From Clostridiales bacterium (GTDB lineage: Bacteria; Bacillota; Clostridia; Lachnospirales; Lachnospiraceae): a stretch of 37,570 nt of DNA. The notes beneath the pieces are model-generated. The model was not told the DNA's origin and did no database searches. It saw nothing but the letters and a program-made list of their open reading frames with translations. Below, piece by piece: positions 1-9,230 of this stretch (within the stretch, counting starts at the first letter, position 1; each line of letters starts with the position of its first letter). The position numbers were made by a program, and so were the translations under genes. The stretch covers positions 1-37,570 of the forward strand of contig JAAYRC010000245.1 of NCBI GenBank assembly GCA_012518975.1, given 5' to 3'.

Positions 1-156
1 CGGTTCAAACGGGGCTTATTAAGGTGCCTATAATCCAGATACTGCCACTCTTACACTTCGAAATACGGCAGATTGGCACTTTAGTTAGATTTATTTGTTT
101 TCAAAGTGCAATTTACGAAAACTCAAGTAGAACTAGCATAAAGACAGGAGAATTAT
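1..156. other. Left-edge region without a callable gene
   Basis: Two plus-strand frames are partly readable and run off the left edge. One is open to a TAA at 156-158, giving about 51 codons with unconvincing composition. Another reads GSNGAY, a TAA, then GAYNPDTATLTLRNTADWHFS to a TAG at 86-88, which looks more protein-like but is interrupted. Either could be the 3' end or a decayed remnant of a gene convergent with nifJ. Neither can be named. Confidence 0.2.
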
Positions 157-200
157 AAGAGAGTATTGATACTCCTCATATGGAATACCAATACCCTCTT
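157..200 (-). terminator. Rho-independent terminator of nifJ
   Basis: On the minus strand an 18-bp stem (arms 182-199 and 158-175) pairs completely if G-U wobbles are allowed, with a 6-nt loop, and is followed by the weakly U-rich UAUAAUU. Read on the plus strand the same stem has A-C mismatches, so the hairpin is oriented for nifJ, whose stop codon lies about 20 nt upstream. Confidence 0.75.
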
Positions 201-221
201 TATTCATTAGATGCTTAACTC

Positions 222-3200
222 TTATTCATTATCTTCATTTACAGAATATAAGGTTTCTAATCTCTTTAAGTGCTCATACTTAGCAGCAGACTGTTTCTCT
301 GCTTGTTCAAAGAGTTTCTTAGCTCTTTCAGGATTCTTGCGCATGAGTGAATTGTAACGTACCTCATTCTGTAAGAAGTCCTGGAAGTTCTCTGAAGGAG
401 CCTTACTATCAAGTGAGAAAGGATTCTTTCCTTCATCAAGTAAGCGTGGGTCATAACGGAAGTTATGCCAGTAACCAGAAAGAACTGCATTCTTCTCAAC
501 TGTCTGAGCCTTGCCCATTCCACCCTTGATACCATGATTGATACAAGGAGCATAAGCTATAATAAGTGAAGGTCCGTTATAGCTCTCCGCCTCAACAAGA
601 GCCTTTATTGTCTGGTTATAATCTGCACCCTGTGAAATCTGAGCCACATATACATAACCGTAACTCATAGCAATCTGTGCAAGATCCTTCTTCTTCACTT
701 CCTTACCTGCTGCAGCAAACTGTGCTACTGCACCAGTAGGTGTAGATTTGGAGGATTGTCCACCTGTATTTGAGTAAACTTCTGTATCATATACAAGAAT
801 GTTAACATCCTGTCCGCTAGCAATAACATGATCTAAGCCACCAAATCCAATATCATAAGCCCATCCATCACCACCAAAGATCCACTGTGACTTCTTGGAT
901 AGGAATTCCTTATCCTTTAAGATTTCTCTACATGCCTCACAGTCACATGCCTCTAATTCTCTAACAAGAGCCATAGTTGCACCAGAGTTCTCACGACCAT
1001 TATCATAAGTTGCAAGATATCTTTCTGCTGCTGCCTTTAAGTCCTCATTGGAGCTAGTGGACACTAGGTCTTCCACCTTAGTCTTTAATCTATCTCTTAA
1101 GGTCTGCTGAGCAAGCAACATACCATATCCAAACTCTGCATTATCCTCAAATAAGGAATTAGCCCAAGCTGGTCCTCTGCCACTCTTTGATACTGTATAT
1201 GGTGTAGAAGGCATAGAGCCACCCCAGATTGATGTACATCCTGTTGCATTAGCTATAAGCATTCTCTCACCAAAGAGCTGGGTTACTAGCTTAGCATATG
1301 GAGTCTCACCACAACCTGCACATGCTCCGGAGAACTCTAAGAGAGGTTGCTTAAACTGACTACCCTTAACAGTAGTTTCCTTGAACTTTTCATTTACTTC
1401 TGGCTTTGCTTCAAGTGAGAAACCATAATCAAAGTTTTTCTGCTCTTCTAGATTCTCTTCTAATGGCTTCATAACTAGTGCTTTTTCGCCCTTTCTACCA
1501 GGACATACATTTGCACAAGATCCACATCCAGTACAATCAAGTGCAGATACTGTAATAGCAAACTCTAGGTCTGGCATACCAGTCATCTTTACTTTCTTCA
1601 TGCCTTCAGGAGCCTTATCAGCTTCATCCTTAGTCATAGCAACAGGACGGATTACTGCATGAGGGCAAACATAGGCACAGAAGTTACATTGTATACAATT
1701 TTCAGGAACCCAATTAGGAACATCAACTGCAATACCACGTTTTTCATAAGCTGAAGAACCCTGAGGTAGTGTTCCATCTGCATTATCAACAAATGCTGAA
1801 ACAGGAAGCTCATTACCACGTTGCGCACTTACAGGAGCTAAGATATTATTAACAAAATCTACAACTTCTTTTCTTCCTGAAGTAACTTTCGCATGAAGTT
1901 CTTCATCCTTACAATCTTTCCAGCTTTCAGGAACCTTAACTTCCTTAACATCAGTAATACCACGATCGATTGCATCATGGTTCATCTTAACAATAGTCTC
2001 TCCCTTTGAACCATAGGAAGCTGTTGCTGCATCCTTCATATATTTTACTGCTTCGTCAACTGGTATAATATTAGCCAGCTTAAAGAATGCCGCCTGCAGT
2101 ACGGTATTAATACGTCCACCAAGACCTATCTCTCTACCAATACTTATACCATCAATTGTATAAAGCTTAATATCATTCTCAGCTATATAACGCTTAACCT
2201 GACCTGGAAGATGCTCTTCAAGCTCTTCTAAGTTCCAGCCGCAGTTTAGAAGGAATGTTCCACCTTTATTAATCTCCTGTACCATGTTGTATTTTCTTAC
2301 ATAAGAAGGATTATGGCATGCTACGAAATCAGCCTTTGAAATCAAATAGGTTGATTTAATAGGTTTCTTACCAAATCTTAAGTGAGACATGGTTACACCA
2401 CCAGACTTCTTTGAGTCATAATCAAAGTATGCCTGAGCGTACATATCTGTGTGGTCACCAATAATCTTGATTGAGTTTTTGTTGGCTCCTACTGTACCAT
2501 CTGCACCAAGTCCCCAGAATTTACAACTAATTGTTCCCTCAGGACTTGTAGATGGAAGTTCCTCAACATCAAGAGAAAGATTGGTAACATCATCCTTGAT
2601 TCCAATAGTAAATGTGTTTTTATCTTTATTGTTATAAACAGCAGATATCTGAGCAGGTGTAGTATCCTTTGATCCAAGACCATAACGGCCATTAAATACA
2701 GGAATATTCTCAAACTCAGTACCCTTAAGAGCTGTAACAACATCAAGATATAAAGGCTCGCCTATAGCACCAGGCTCCTTAGTTCTATCAAGTACTGAAA
2801 TCTTCTTAACAGTAGAAGGAATTGCCTCAATTAGGCGGTCAGCACAGAATGGTCTATACAAACGAACCTTTACCAGACCAACCTTCTGTCCATTAGCATT
2901 AAGATAATCTATAGTTTCTTCTATGGTGTCACATACAGAACCCATAGCAATAATAACCTGTTCAGCATCTTCTGCACCATAGTAATTGAATAGCTTGTAG
3001 TTAGAACCAATCTTAGCATTTACCTTGTCCATATATTCTTCTACAATGCCTGGAATTGCATCATAATATGTATTACATGCTTCTCTTGCTTGGAAAAACA
3101 CATCAGGGTTTTGAGCTGAACCACGAAGTACAGGACGCTCAGGATTTAATGACCTACGACGGAAAGCGTCTACTGCGTCCATATCAGCCATATCCTTAAG

Positions 3201-3770
3201 ATCCTCATAATCCCATGTCTCAATCTTCTGAAGCTCATGGGATGTTCTAAATCCATCAAAGAAATGTATAAAGGGTAGTCTTCCCTTGATAGAAGCTAGA
3301 TGAGCGACTGCCCCAAGATCCATAATCTCCTGAGGATTAGTACTACAAAGCATAGCTGCTCCAGTCTGACGACATGCATAAACATCAGAGTGATCTCCAA
3401 ATATTGATAATGCATGGCTAGCCAATGCACGAGCTGATACATGAAACACACCTGGTAGCAATTCACCAGCGATTTTATAAAGATTTGGTATCATCAATAA
3501 TAAACCTTGTGATGCAGTAAAGGTAGTTGTTAATGCACCAGCAGCTAGCGAGCCATGTACAGTACCTGCTGCACCTGCTTCAGACTGCATCTCAACAACC
3601 CTTACCTCTTGCCCAAAAATATTTTTTTTGCCTGCAGCTGACCATACATCAGTCACTTCGGCCATTACTGAGCTAGGGGTAATCGGATAGATAGCTGCCA
3701 CCTCAGTAAAAGCATATGAGACATGAGCGGCTGCATTATTTCCATCCATTGTTTTCATTTTTCTTGCCAT
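222..3770 (-). CDS. nifJ: Pyruvate:ferredoxin (flavodoxin) oxidoreductase
   Basis: This enzyme oxidises pyruvate and CoA to acetyl-CoA and CO2 and reduces ferredoxin in the cytoplasm. It is the single-chain type, 1182 aa, matching the usual length of about 1170-1200. Reading N to C: the first TPP-enzyme domain (AFTEVAAIYPITPSS), the transketolase-C-like domain, the gamma domain, two 4Fe-4S clusters (CIQCNFCAYVCP and CTGCGSCANVCP), a further cluster region (CAGCGETPYAKL) and the TPP-binding motif GDGWAYDIGFGG with VYSNTGGQSSKSTPTGA. The ORF track begins 19 codons earlier; I place the start at ATG 3770 because AAGGAGGA sits 7 nt upstream of it and MARKMKTMDG is the family's usual N terminus. 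It appears monocistronic, with its own extended -10 promoter and terminator. All key motifs look intact. Confidence 0.97.
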   Translation of the reverse strand: MARKMKTMDGNNAAAHVSYAFTEVAAIYPITPSSVMAEVTDVWSAAGKKNIFGQEVRVVEMQSEAGAAGTVHGSLAAGALTTTFTASQGLLLMIPNLYKIAGELLPGVFHVSARALASHALSIFGDHSDVYACRQTGAAMLCSTNPQEIMDLGAVAHLASIKGRLPFIHFFDGFRTSHELQKIETWDYEDLKDMADMDAVDAFRRRSLNPERPVLRGSAQNPDVFFQAREACNTYYDAIPGIVEEYMDKVNAKIGSNYKLFNYYGAEDAEQVIIAMGSVCDTIEETIDYLNANGQKVGLVKVRLYRPFCADRLIEAIPSTVKKISVLDRTKEPGAIGEPLYLDVVTALKGTEFENIPVFNGRYGLGSKDTTPAQISAVYNNKDKNTFTIGIKDDVTNLSLDVEELPSTSPEGTISCKFWGLGADGTVGANKNSIKIIGDHTDMYAQAYFDYDSKKSGGVTMSHLRFGKKPIKSTYLISKADFVACHNPSYVRKYNMVQEINKGGTFLLNCGWNLEELEEHLPGQVKRYIAENDIKLYTIDGISIGREIGLGGRINTVLQAAFFKLANIIPVDEAVKYMKDAATASYGSKGETIVKMNHDAIDRGITDVKEVKVPESWKDCKDEELHAKVTSGRKEVVDFVNNILAPVSAQRGNELPVSAFVDNADGTLPQGSSAYEKRGIAVDVPNWVPENCIQCNFCAYVCPHAVIRPVAMTKDEADKAPEGMKKVKMTGMPDLEFAITVSALDCTGCGSCANVCPGRKGEKALVMKPLEENLEEQKNFDYGFSLEAKPEVNEKFKETTVKGSQFKQPLLEFSGACAGCGETPYAKLVTQLFGERMLIANATGCTSIWGGSMPSTPYTVSKSGRGPAWANSLFEDNAEFGYGMLLAQQTLRDRLKTKVEDLVSTSSNEDLKAAAERYLATYDNGRENSGATMALVRELEACDCEACREILKDKEFLSKKSQWIFGGDGWAYDIGFGGLDHVIASGQDVNILVYDTEVYSNTGGQSSKSTPTGAVAQFAAAGKEVKKKDLAQIAMSYGYVYVAQISQGADYNQTIKALVEAESYNGPSLIIAYAPCINHGIKGGMGKAQTVEKNAVLSGYWHNFRYDPRLLDEGKNPFSLDSKAPSENFQDFLQNEVRYNSLMRKNPERAKKLFEQAEKQSAAKYEHLKRLETLYSVNEDNE

Positions 3771-3854
3771 TGAAATGTCCTCCTTAAATTTAATACAAAC
3801 AAAACTGAGAGGGTTATTCCTACTCATTTTATTTTTTTATTCGTCCAATTCATG

Positions 3855-3863
3855 ATTATATCA
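3855..3863 (-). promoter_or_regulatory. Extended -10 promoter of nifJ
   Basis: The minus strand reads TGATATAAT, an exact TATAAT with a TGn extension. The -35 region is poor. The predicted start near 3848 leaves a leader of about 78 nt before the nifJ ATG. Confidence 0.55.
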
Positions 3864-3940
3864 CATTATGAAAAATATTGAAATGCTAAATGTTTATTAT
3901 TTAACAAAATATCTAGTAGTTTTTATATTTTAAAGACTTA

Positions 3941-5455
3941 TTATTTCTTTTCTCCACTATTAGACTCAAAAAGCTTATATGTCTTGTCAAATATTTCTTT
4001 CTTAATTATATATATATCCTGAGCATCACTATCCCTGCATGCAATATAGTCATTGGCACAACCCAACATATAATCCTCATAATCCCATTTTGAAAATACC
4101 TTAGTGGTCTTGTCAAGCTGTTTGGCATATATTATAGATTTACTGGTAGGTATACAGGATTTGGCATGAGGTAAAAGATTTTTCGACTCTCCAGTAATAC
4201 GGTTTTTTACCTTGGGCGCATAGTCAAGCTCCGCATAAAAAGGCTCCTCTTTAGCAGTATATCTGTCAATAAACTTATCTTTACTAATGGGGTATGCCTC
4301 TCCACTAATACCTATCATAATATATATATCATCTTGTGCACGTATTGTAACATCTCCCTCTAAGGTACGGATTATCATTTCAGTATCGGAAGGCTCTATA
4401 TCTATAGATTTTACATAGCCTACAGTAACAGGTAGCTTAATATATTTTTTCATATTCGTAACATCTAATTTATCCTTCTTACTATCAATTACACAATAGC
4501 TTAAGAAGTATTCTTTCATCCTTGTAATTAAATAGTTTTCTAGATTTTGATTCTTATAAAGCTCGCTAAATTTAGTTCCTTTTATAAATCCACCAGCTTT
4601 TTTATTATGCCCACCACCATTTCCAATCATCTCAGTAATATATATAGCTATGTCGCTTGCTTTAGCATCTCTAAGACAACTTCGTACTGACAGCTTATAA
4701 TTACCATCCAATTCACAAAAAACAATACAAGATTCAATACAATCCACCTGTAAGACCAAGTCACTTATTAAACCCAAAATATTAGGATCACAGGGATTAG
4801 CTCTAACGATAGCAAAATGGTTCTCTTCATCATATATGTATCTAATAAGGGCAATTCCAGCAGTTTCTAGCTCCTCTAATGAAAAATTACTGTTTTTTAA
4901 TCGTTCAAAAATATATTCATCTACCTTTAAATCCTCCATTAAATCAATGTCATATGGGTGCTTCATTTCACCAAAACCATTACTATCTGAATAAAGGCCA
5001 TAATACAAGGCAGTTGATAAGCTTTTATCCGATCTTATATCAAACCCTTCTTCAAGAAACATTGCATATAAAACAGTGGCACAGCTAGCATAATTAGACC
5101 TTACTTCCTTATAATCAGCTTCTCTTCCACAGTCCCTATGATGATCTATAATTGCAATATTCTCTGCTTCAAACCTGCTAACATTCCCTTCTCCATATTG
5201 GCAGTCAACAGTAACCAGTATTTCTGGCTTATCAAGCTTCTCAACATACTCGATTGGTATATTTAGCTCCTTCACCATAAGAACAAGATTACTTTTAGTA
5301 ATCCTTCTACTACCTGAATATATTATCCTAGCTTTCTTACCATATGCCCTAAGATACTTATAAACCCCATATGCCGTTGCTATCGAGTCAGCATCAGGAT
5401 TATCATGGCATTGAATAACGAAATCCTTATATGCCAATAATTCATTCAGCCTCAT
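3941..5455 (-). CDS. DHH/DHHA1-family phosphoesterase with long C-terminal extension
   Basis: DHH phosphoesterases cleave phosphodiester or phosphomonoester bonds in small nucleotides, for example NrnA on nano-RNA and pAp, or GdpP on c-di-AMP. Visible motifs are HDNPDADS (residues 17-24), VDCQYGEG (83-90), IDHH (103-106) and a DHHA1-type GNGGGHNKKAGG near 278-289. The catalytic aspartates and histidines appear intact, so the enzyme should be active. NrnA-type proteins are about 320 aa; here about 215 further residues (290-504) follow the DHHA1 motif and I recognise no domain in them. There are no N-terminal membrane segments, unlike GdpP. AGGAGG lies 11 nt upstream of the ATG, rather far. A 30-codon TIR-like mini-ORF ends 22 nt before the start, so the two are probably co-transcribed. 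The substrate is not predictable. Confidence 0.85.
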   Translation of the reverse strand: MRLNELLAYKDFVIQCHDNPDADSIATAYGVYKYLRAYGKKARIIYSGSRRITKSNLVLMVKELNIPIEYVEKLDKPEILVTVDCQYGEGNVSRFEAENIAIIDHHRDCGREADYKEVRSNYASCATVLYAMFLEEGFDIRSDKSLSTALYYGLYSDSNGFGEMKHPYDIDLMEDLKVDEYIFERLKNSNFSLEELETAGIALIRYIYDEENHFAIVRANPCDPNILGLISDLVLQVDCIESCIVFCELDGNYKLSVRSCLRDAKASDIAIYITEMIGNGGGHNKKAGGFIKGTKFSELYKNQNLENYLITRMKEYFLSYCVIDSKKDKLDVTNMKKYIKLPVTVGYVKSIDIEPSDTEMIIRTLEGDVTIRAQDDIYIMIGISGEAYPISKDKFIDRYTAKEEPFYAELDYAPKVKNRITGESKNLLPHAKSCIPTSKSIIYAKQLDKTTKVFSKWDYEDYMLGCANDYIACRDSDAQDIYIIKKEIFDKTYKLFESNSGEKK

Positions 5456-5477
5456 AATAAGCTTAACCTCCTATGTG

Positions 5478-5570
5478 TTATGATCTATGCTTGCCGTCTT
5501 TTTCTAGATACTCACATAATTTACTTGCAATATTAAAATTCTCAGAAGCATAAGATATAAATATTTTCAT
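5478..5570 (-). pseudogene. TIR-domain N-terminal fragment (30 codons)
   Basis: This ORF is too short for the ORF track. An ATG at 5570 follows GGGGGGAAAT, and the reading runs MKIFISYASEN...LCEYLEKDG before a TAA. The pattern KIFISYAS plus an amphipathic helix ending in LCEYLEKDG is what the first strand and helix of bacterial TIR domains look like. The family normally continues for about 100 more residues, including the catalytic glutamate, and here only 22 nt remain before the DHH gene. I read it as a truncated remnant. It could instead be a translated leader peptide for the DHH gene. The resemblance is from memory of the family, not from a search. Confidence 0.45.
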
Positions 5571-5584
5571 ATTTCCCCCCTATA

Positions 5585-5675
5585 AAAAACATTTATTATA
5601 ATATATATTTACATTATCCCTCTATCAACATGACAATATAATGCAAAATATACCATTATTATAATAAATGTTTTT
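5585..5675. repeat. Perfect 19-bp inverted repeat, 53-bp spacer
   Basis: AAAAACATTTATTATAATA at 5585-5603 is exactly inverted at 5657-5675. The pair lies just upstream of the TIR-like ORF and the DHH gene. A possible minus-strand promoter, TTGATA-N17-TATATT, falls inside the spacer. It may be a pair of operator sites or the ends of a tiny element. Confidence 0.7.
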
Positions 5676-5733
5676 CCAATAATAATCAATGCTTATTTTA
5701 ACAGAATAATTAGCAAAAAGCGACATATATTTA

Positions 5734-6666
5734 TTACAAGCTTATTGTATCCCTTGATAATGAGTATATATATACATGGTCCGCCAATATCTCTTCTACT
5801 GGTAGTTGAGAACTGTTTATCTCCATAACCATTCTACTAAAACTCTCCTTATCCTTTGTACTCACCATAGGAACAAGTATTAATTCATGTATACTACTGG
5901 GTAGAATATAAAGATCCGATTTAAGAAGCTGGGCAAGCTCCTTGATCACATCTTTATATAATAAACAGGATGCTCCATTAATTCCTTTTACATTAGTTAG
6001 TACATACATTGGAAATTCATCATTGCAATCATTTTCAATAATAATACCTTCCTTCTCTCCAATGTCACCACTAATGATCCCATTAATCATCTCACCTATT
6101 GATTTTATTACAGGAGGAAATAGCCTCCTGGTATTTTCAAATGCCAAGTCTTTAATATCCTGGGAAGTAACACCCCATAGCCTAATATGTTCGTTAGTGA
6201 TTTGAATGGTCGCAATGTTGTCCTCTTCACTTCTTACTAGACAATGAAAAGTTATAGCAAGGTCCAAAAACTCCATGTAAGGTATCTGTGCAAGCATCTT
6301 TTTGTTCCTGTCAAGGCTAATAATACGAAAGAAAATATAAGGTTTCATAAGCTCAAATGAATATTCAAAGTTATCTTGCACAGCAGGTACTGCACAGTGA
6401 CTATAAATCATGCATAGACGATCCATGATTTCTCTTATACATGTACCCTCTAGATATGATTCATAATAGGCATTCAGATAAATATTCGGAGCAAAGCTTC
6501 TATCCTCCTTAAGTACAACCAGGCTGTCTAGCTCAAGTGAATTATTCTTCATTACCTTATACACCTTAACCTTATAGCCATGCCCCATTCTTTCTTTGAT
6601 ATTCTCCTTAACAAAGCTAACAAATGAAGTATAATCCAGTAATTCTTCGTTTACTGCATTTAGCAT
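5734..6666 (-). CDS. DUF5688 family protein
   Basis: This is an uncharacterised cytoplasmic protein family common in Lachnospiraceae and other gut Clostridia, usually about 300-330 aa; this one is 310 aa. Recognisable features are NIYLNAYYESY, the YMEFLDLAITFHCLV segment, the NEHIRLWGV segment and the C-terminal MYVLTN...YILPSSIHELILVP block. There is no signal peptide or membrane segment. The start is supported by AGGAGG 10 nt upstream. It has its own promoter at 6818-6846 and a leader of about 145 nt, so it is probably transcribed alone. Its function is unknown; the family was named by memory of its conserved blocks. Confidence 0.8.
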   Translation of the reverse strand: MLNAVNEELLDYTSFVSFVKENIKERMGHGYKVKVYKVMKNNSLELDSLVVLKEDRSFAPNIYLNAYYESYLEGTCIREIMDRLCMIYSHCAVPAVQDNFEYSFELMKPYIFFRIISLDRNKKMLAQIPYMEFLDLAITFHCLVRSEEDNIATIQITNEHIRLWGVTSQDIKDLAFENTRRLFPPVIKSIGEMINGIISGDIGEKEGIIIENDCNDEFPMYVLTNVKGINGASCLLYKDVIKELAQLLKSDLYILPSSIHELILVPMVSTKDKESFSRMVMEINSSQLPVEEILADHVYIYSLSRDTISL

Positions 6667-6817
6667 GAATGGTAATCCTCCTTATGAAATTTTAATATGA
6701 TCTTGGAATTTTAAAAGATTTTGTGAATTTCAGAATGTAGTGAATTAACCTAAGAAAATAAATCGTTAACATGATAGTCTGCCCGTATATTACTAGGCCA
6801 TAAATAAGTATAGAAGC

Positions 6818-6846
6818 ATTATAGCAAAATGAACTAACAAATGCAA
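6818..6846 (-). promoter_or_regulatory. Sigma-A promoter of the DUF5688 gene
   Basis: The minus strand carries TTGCAT, a 17-bp spacer and an exact TATAAT. It lies just after the stop of the upstream membrane protein and predicts a leader of about 145 nt. Confidence 0.65.
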
Positions 6847-6854
6847 GTATCAAT

Positions 6855-7622
6855 TTACAACTTTTTACATAATATTTTTTTGTTTTTTTGTACTTTTTTC
6901 TCATTTTCTACACTAAGTGCAATCAAAACCTGGGAAGGTGCATAAAATGTCCACATAAGTATTGATGATATTGAATATATAATATTATAAGCAGGGCTTG
7001 GGGTAATAAAATCGGATAAATTAAATAATCCAACATTTATATCACATAGTAAAAACAAGACCATACCTATCGTAAAACACCTTACATCCCTACTGCCCCA
7101 ATAGACCTTGGAAAGCTTAATGGATCTTAATACATTTGTACATATACATACAAAATAAATAATGCTAGCAATTAAGAGGGGATTAATATCAAGACCCAAT
7201 CGCCATAGCATTATTAAGACTGTAATACTTACTAATCCTTGATAAAAAAGCACTAAGAATGCAGTTTTTAATGATATCTTCCTCTTCTTTGCCAGTCCTT
7301 CTCTATTAAAAAGTGCACTTATTCGCATACCATGAAGCTGTTGTACTAGTATAAATGTCATTACGCCATAAAGATAATAACCTAATAGTAAAATTAATAT
7401 ATCTGAAACAAGGGTCAAAACCATGGCATATCGCAGACAAGTAGTCTCTCTGCCATAGCCTTGTCCCTTAATAATAACATAAATAAAGCATAGGACCACT
7501 ACTGTAAATTTCAATTGATTTGATAAGATATAATTCCTACCCAAAAAATCTAATGTAAGAAATATACTATATAGAACCATCTGTAGTAAAATAAAAAAAT
7601 GCTTGAAGTAAGGTCCTTCCAT
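6855..7622 (-). CDS. YhhN/lysoplasmalogenase-like integral membrane protein
   Basis: The 255-aa protein has about seven or eight hydrophobic segments and no signal peptide. The segment RYAMVLTLVSDILILLLG followed by a hydrophobic helix with HGMRI, and later TIGMVLFLLCDINVGLFNL, resembles the repeated D-containing helices of the YhhN family, whose characterised members hydrolyse the vinyl-ether bond of lysoplasmalogens. Plasmalogens occur in many anaerobic Clostridia, so the role is plausible, but the assignment rests on a distant pattern. The ribosome site (AGGATGG) is weak. The gene starts 32 nt after the GGDEF-EAL stop and is probably in the same transcript. An alternative is an unclassified polytopic membrane protein. 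Confidence 0.5.
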   Translation of the reverse strand: MEGPYFKHFFILLQMVLYSIFLTLDFLGRNYILSNQLKFTVVVLCFIYVIIKGQGYGRETTCLRYAMVLTLVSDILILLLGYYLYGVMTFILVQQLHGMRISALFNREGLAKKRKISLKTAFLVLFYQGLVSITVLIMLWRLGLDINPLLIASIIYFVCICTNVLRSIKLSKVYWGSRDVRCFTIGMVLFLLCDINVGLFNLSDFITPSPAYNIIYSISSILMWTFYAPSQVLIALSVENEKKVQKNKKILCKKL

Positions 7623-7653
7623 TATGCACCATCCTAGACTTATGTATAAGCTA

Positions 7654-9204
7654 TTATTGTGACGTCATATTAATTAGTATTTCCTCAGCCCTCTCTTTTG
7701 GAACAGGTTTACTGTATAAATAGCCCTGTGCTACGTCACATTCTGACTCCATTAAGAACTGCTCCTGTTCTGGCTTTTCCACACCTTCAGCAATAACATG
7801 AAGATTAAGGCTCTTTGCAAGTGTGATGATTGCCTGTATGATTTTCTTGTCTCTATTATCCTCCATCACCAGGTCTAAAAAGCTCTTATCTATCTTTAAA
7901 TTACTAATTGGCAAATGTTTTAGATAACTCATGGCAGAATAACCTGTACCAAAATCATCCAAAGAGAAACTTACGCCCACAGTTTTTAGTTCCTTGATAA
8001 TCTCTATTGTATATTCTAGATCCTCTAAGGCCACCGTCTCTGTTATCTCCAACTCAAGCCTACTAGGGTCTATGCCGGTTTCTTCAATAATGCCATATAC
8101 CATTTGAACAAAGCCCCTGTCCTTAAACTGCCTAGATGATAAATTTACAGCCATAGTAAAATTAGTATATCCTATATCAGACCATTCCTTAAGCTGATAA
8201 CAAGCAGTTCTTAGGACCCATTCACCAATAGGAATAATCAAGCCTGATTCCTCTGCCAAACTCATAAAATCTCTTGGAATCAACAATCCCTTATTAGGGT
8301 GCTCCCACCTGATTAAGGCTTCAAAACCTATTAACCCCTTATTAGCAAGATCCATCTGGGCCTGATAAAACAGCTTGAATTCATCATTTTCAATAGCCTT
8401 TCTAAGCTCTGATTGAAGCTCGATTTTGTCGGTAAGCATTTTGTTAAAGTCAGGATCAAAGTATGTATAGGTGTTTTTCCCATTGGCCTTTGCCATATAC
8501 ATAGCAGAATCTACATTCTTAATTAAGGATTGGGCTGTCTTTCCATCCTTGGGTGCAAATGCCACTCCTATACTTACAGTTACGAAATACTCTTTAGTAG
8601 ACAATACAAAGGGAAAGGTAAATACATTTCTTATCTTTTTGATTTTTTCCTCATAGGAGGCCATATCCTCAAGATTTTGTGTAAGAATAATAAATTCGTC
8701 TCCACCAATCCGTGCTAGATAATCATTCTCGTCTGTAACCTGCTTTAGCCTATGAGTAACATCAATTAATAATTCATCACCATAGGAATGTCCTAAAGTA
8801 TCATTAATATTCTTAAAATTATCTATATCTATATCTATTATACCTATAATTTCATCACTACGAATAGTCAGCATAATATGATTGAGCATCTCTGTAAATG
8901 CTACTCGATTTGGTAGTTCAGTAAGAAGGTCAGTATAGGCCAGTTTTTTAAAACCTTCACTACTTTTATGAAGATCCTCATAATGGGTATTTAATGTATT
9001 ATATGAATTAATAGCACTTTTATACATTGACTCCATATCATCATAGCTTGTGATTATTCTGCCATTTTCCTTATCTAATTCACCAAGCTTTTGCCTTAAT
9101 TTCAAAATTCTAAAAAAGGCAATAATCAATAATAGTAATATTGCAATACTTACAATTACTACAATTAATACTATTGAATAATTAACTACAAATTCTTGGT
9201 CCAT
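7654..9204 (-). CDS. Membrane-anchored GGDEF-EAL cyclic-di-GMP protein
   Basis: Domains in order: one N-terminal membrane helix (about residues 9-31), a coiled-coil-like linker to about 85, a GGDEF domain with intact GGDEF at 167-171, and an EAL domain with intact EAL at 295-297 plus NLSSRQF, the DDFGTGYSAMSYL loop and KIDKSFL. GGDEF domains make c-di-GMP from GTP and EAL domains hydrolyse it to pGpG; both active sites look complete. The position of the usual RxxD inhibitory site is occupied by DENDYLAR, so product inhibition through that site is not expected. There is no recognisable sensory domain, so the input must come through the membrane segment or linker. The start is fixed by GGGGAGGA just upstream. 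Confidence 0.93.
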   Translation of the reverse strand: MDQEFVVNYSIVLIVVIVSIAILLLLIIAFFRILKLRQKLGELDKENGRIITSYDDMESMYKSAINSYNTLNTHYEDLHKSSEGFKKLAYTDLLTELPNRVAFTEMLNHIMLTIRSDEIIGIIDIDIDNFKNINDTLGHSYGDELLIDVTHRLKQVTDENDYLARIGGDEFIILTQNLEDMASYEEKIKKIRNVFTFPFVLSTKEYFVTVSIGVAFAPKDGKTAQSLIKNVDSAMYMAKANGKNTYTYFDPDFNKMLTDKIELQSELRKAIENDEFKLFYQAQMDLANKGLIGFEALIRWEHPNKGLLIPRDFMSLAEESGLIIPIGEWVLRTACYQLKEWSDIGYTNFTMAVNLSSRQFKDRGFVQMVYGIIEETGIDPSRLELEITETVALEDLEYTIEIIKELKTVGVSFSLDDFGTGYSAMSYLKHLPISNLKIDKSFLDLVMEDNRDKKIIQAIITLAKSLNLHVIAEGVEKPEQEQFLMESECDVAQGYLYSKPVPKERAEEILINMTSQ

Positions 9205-9230
9205 ATGTCCTCCCCTTTATGTCAATAATC

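Noticed and set aside
3771-3827. N-terminal extension of nifJ in the ORF track
   Set aside because: The AAGGAGGA ribosome site lies inside the extension and the family N terminus begins at MARKMKTMDG.
6692-6904. 70-aa minus-strand ORF
   Set aside because: It starts inside the preceding gene without a ribosome site and covers the TTGCAT-N17-TATAAT promoter of the DUF5688 gene; composition is that of random AT-rich DNA.
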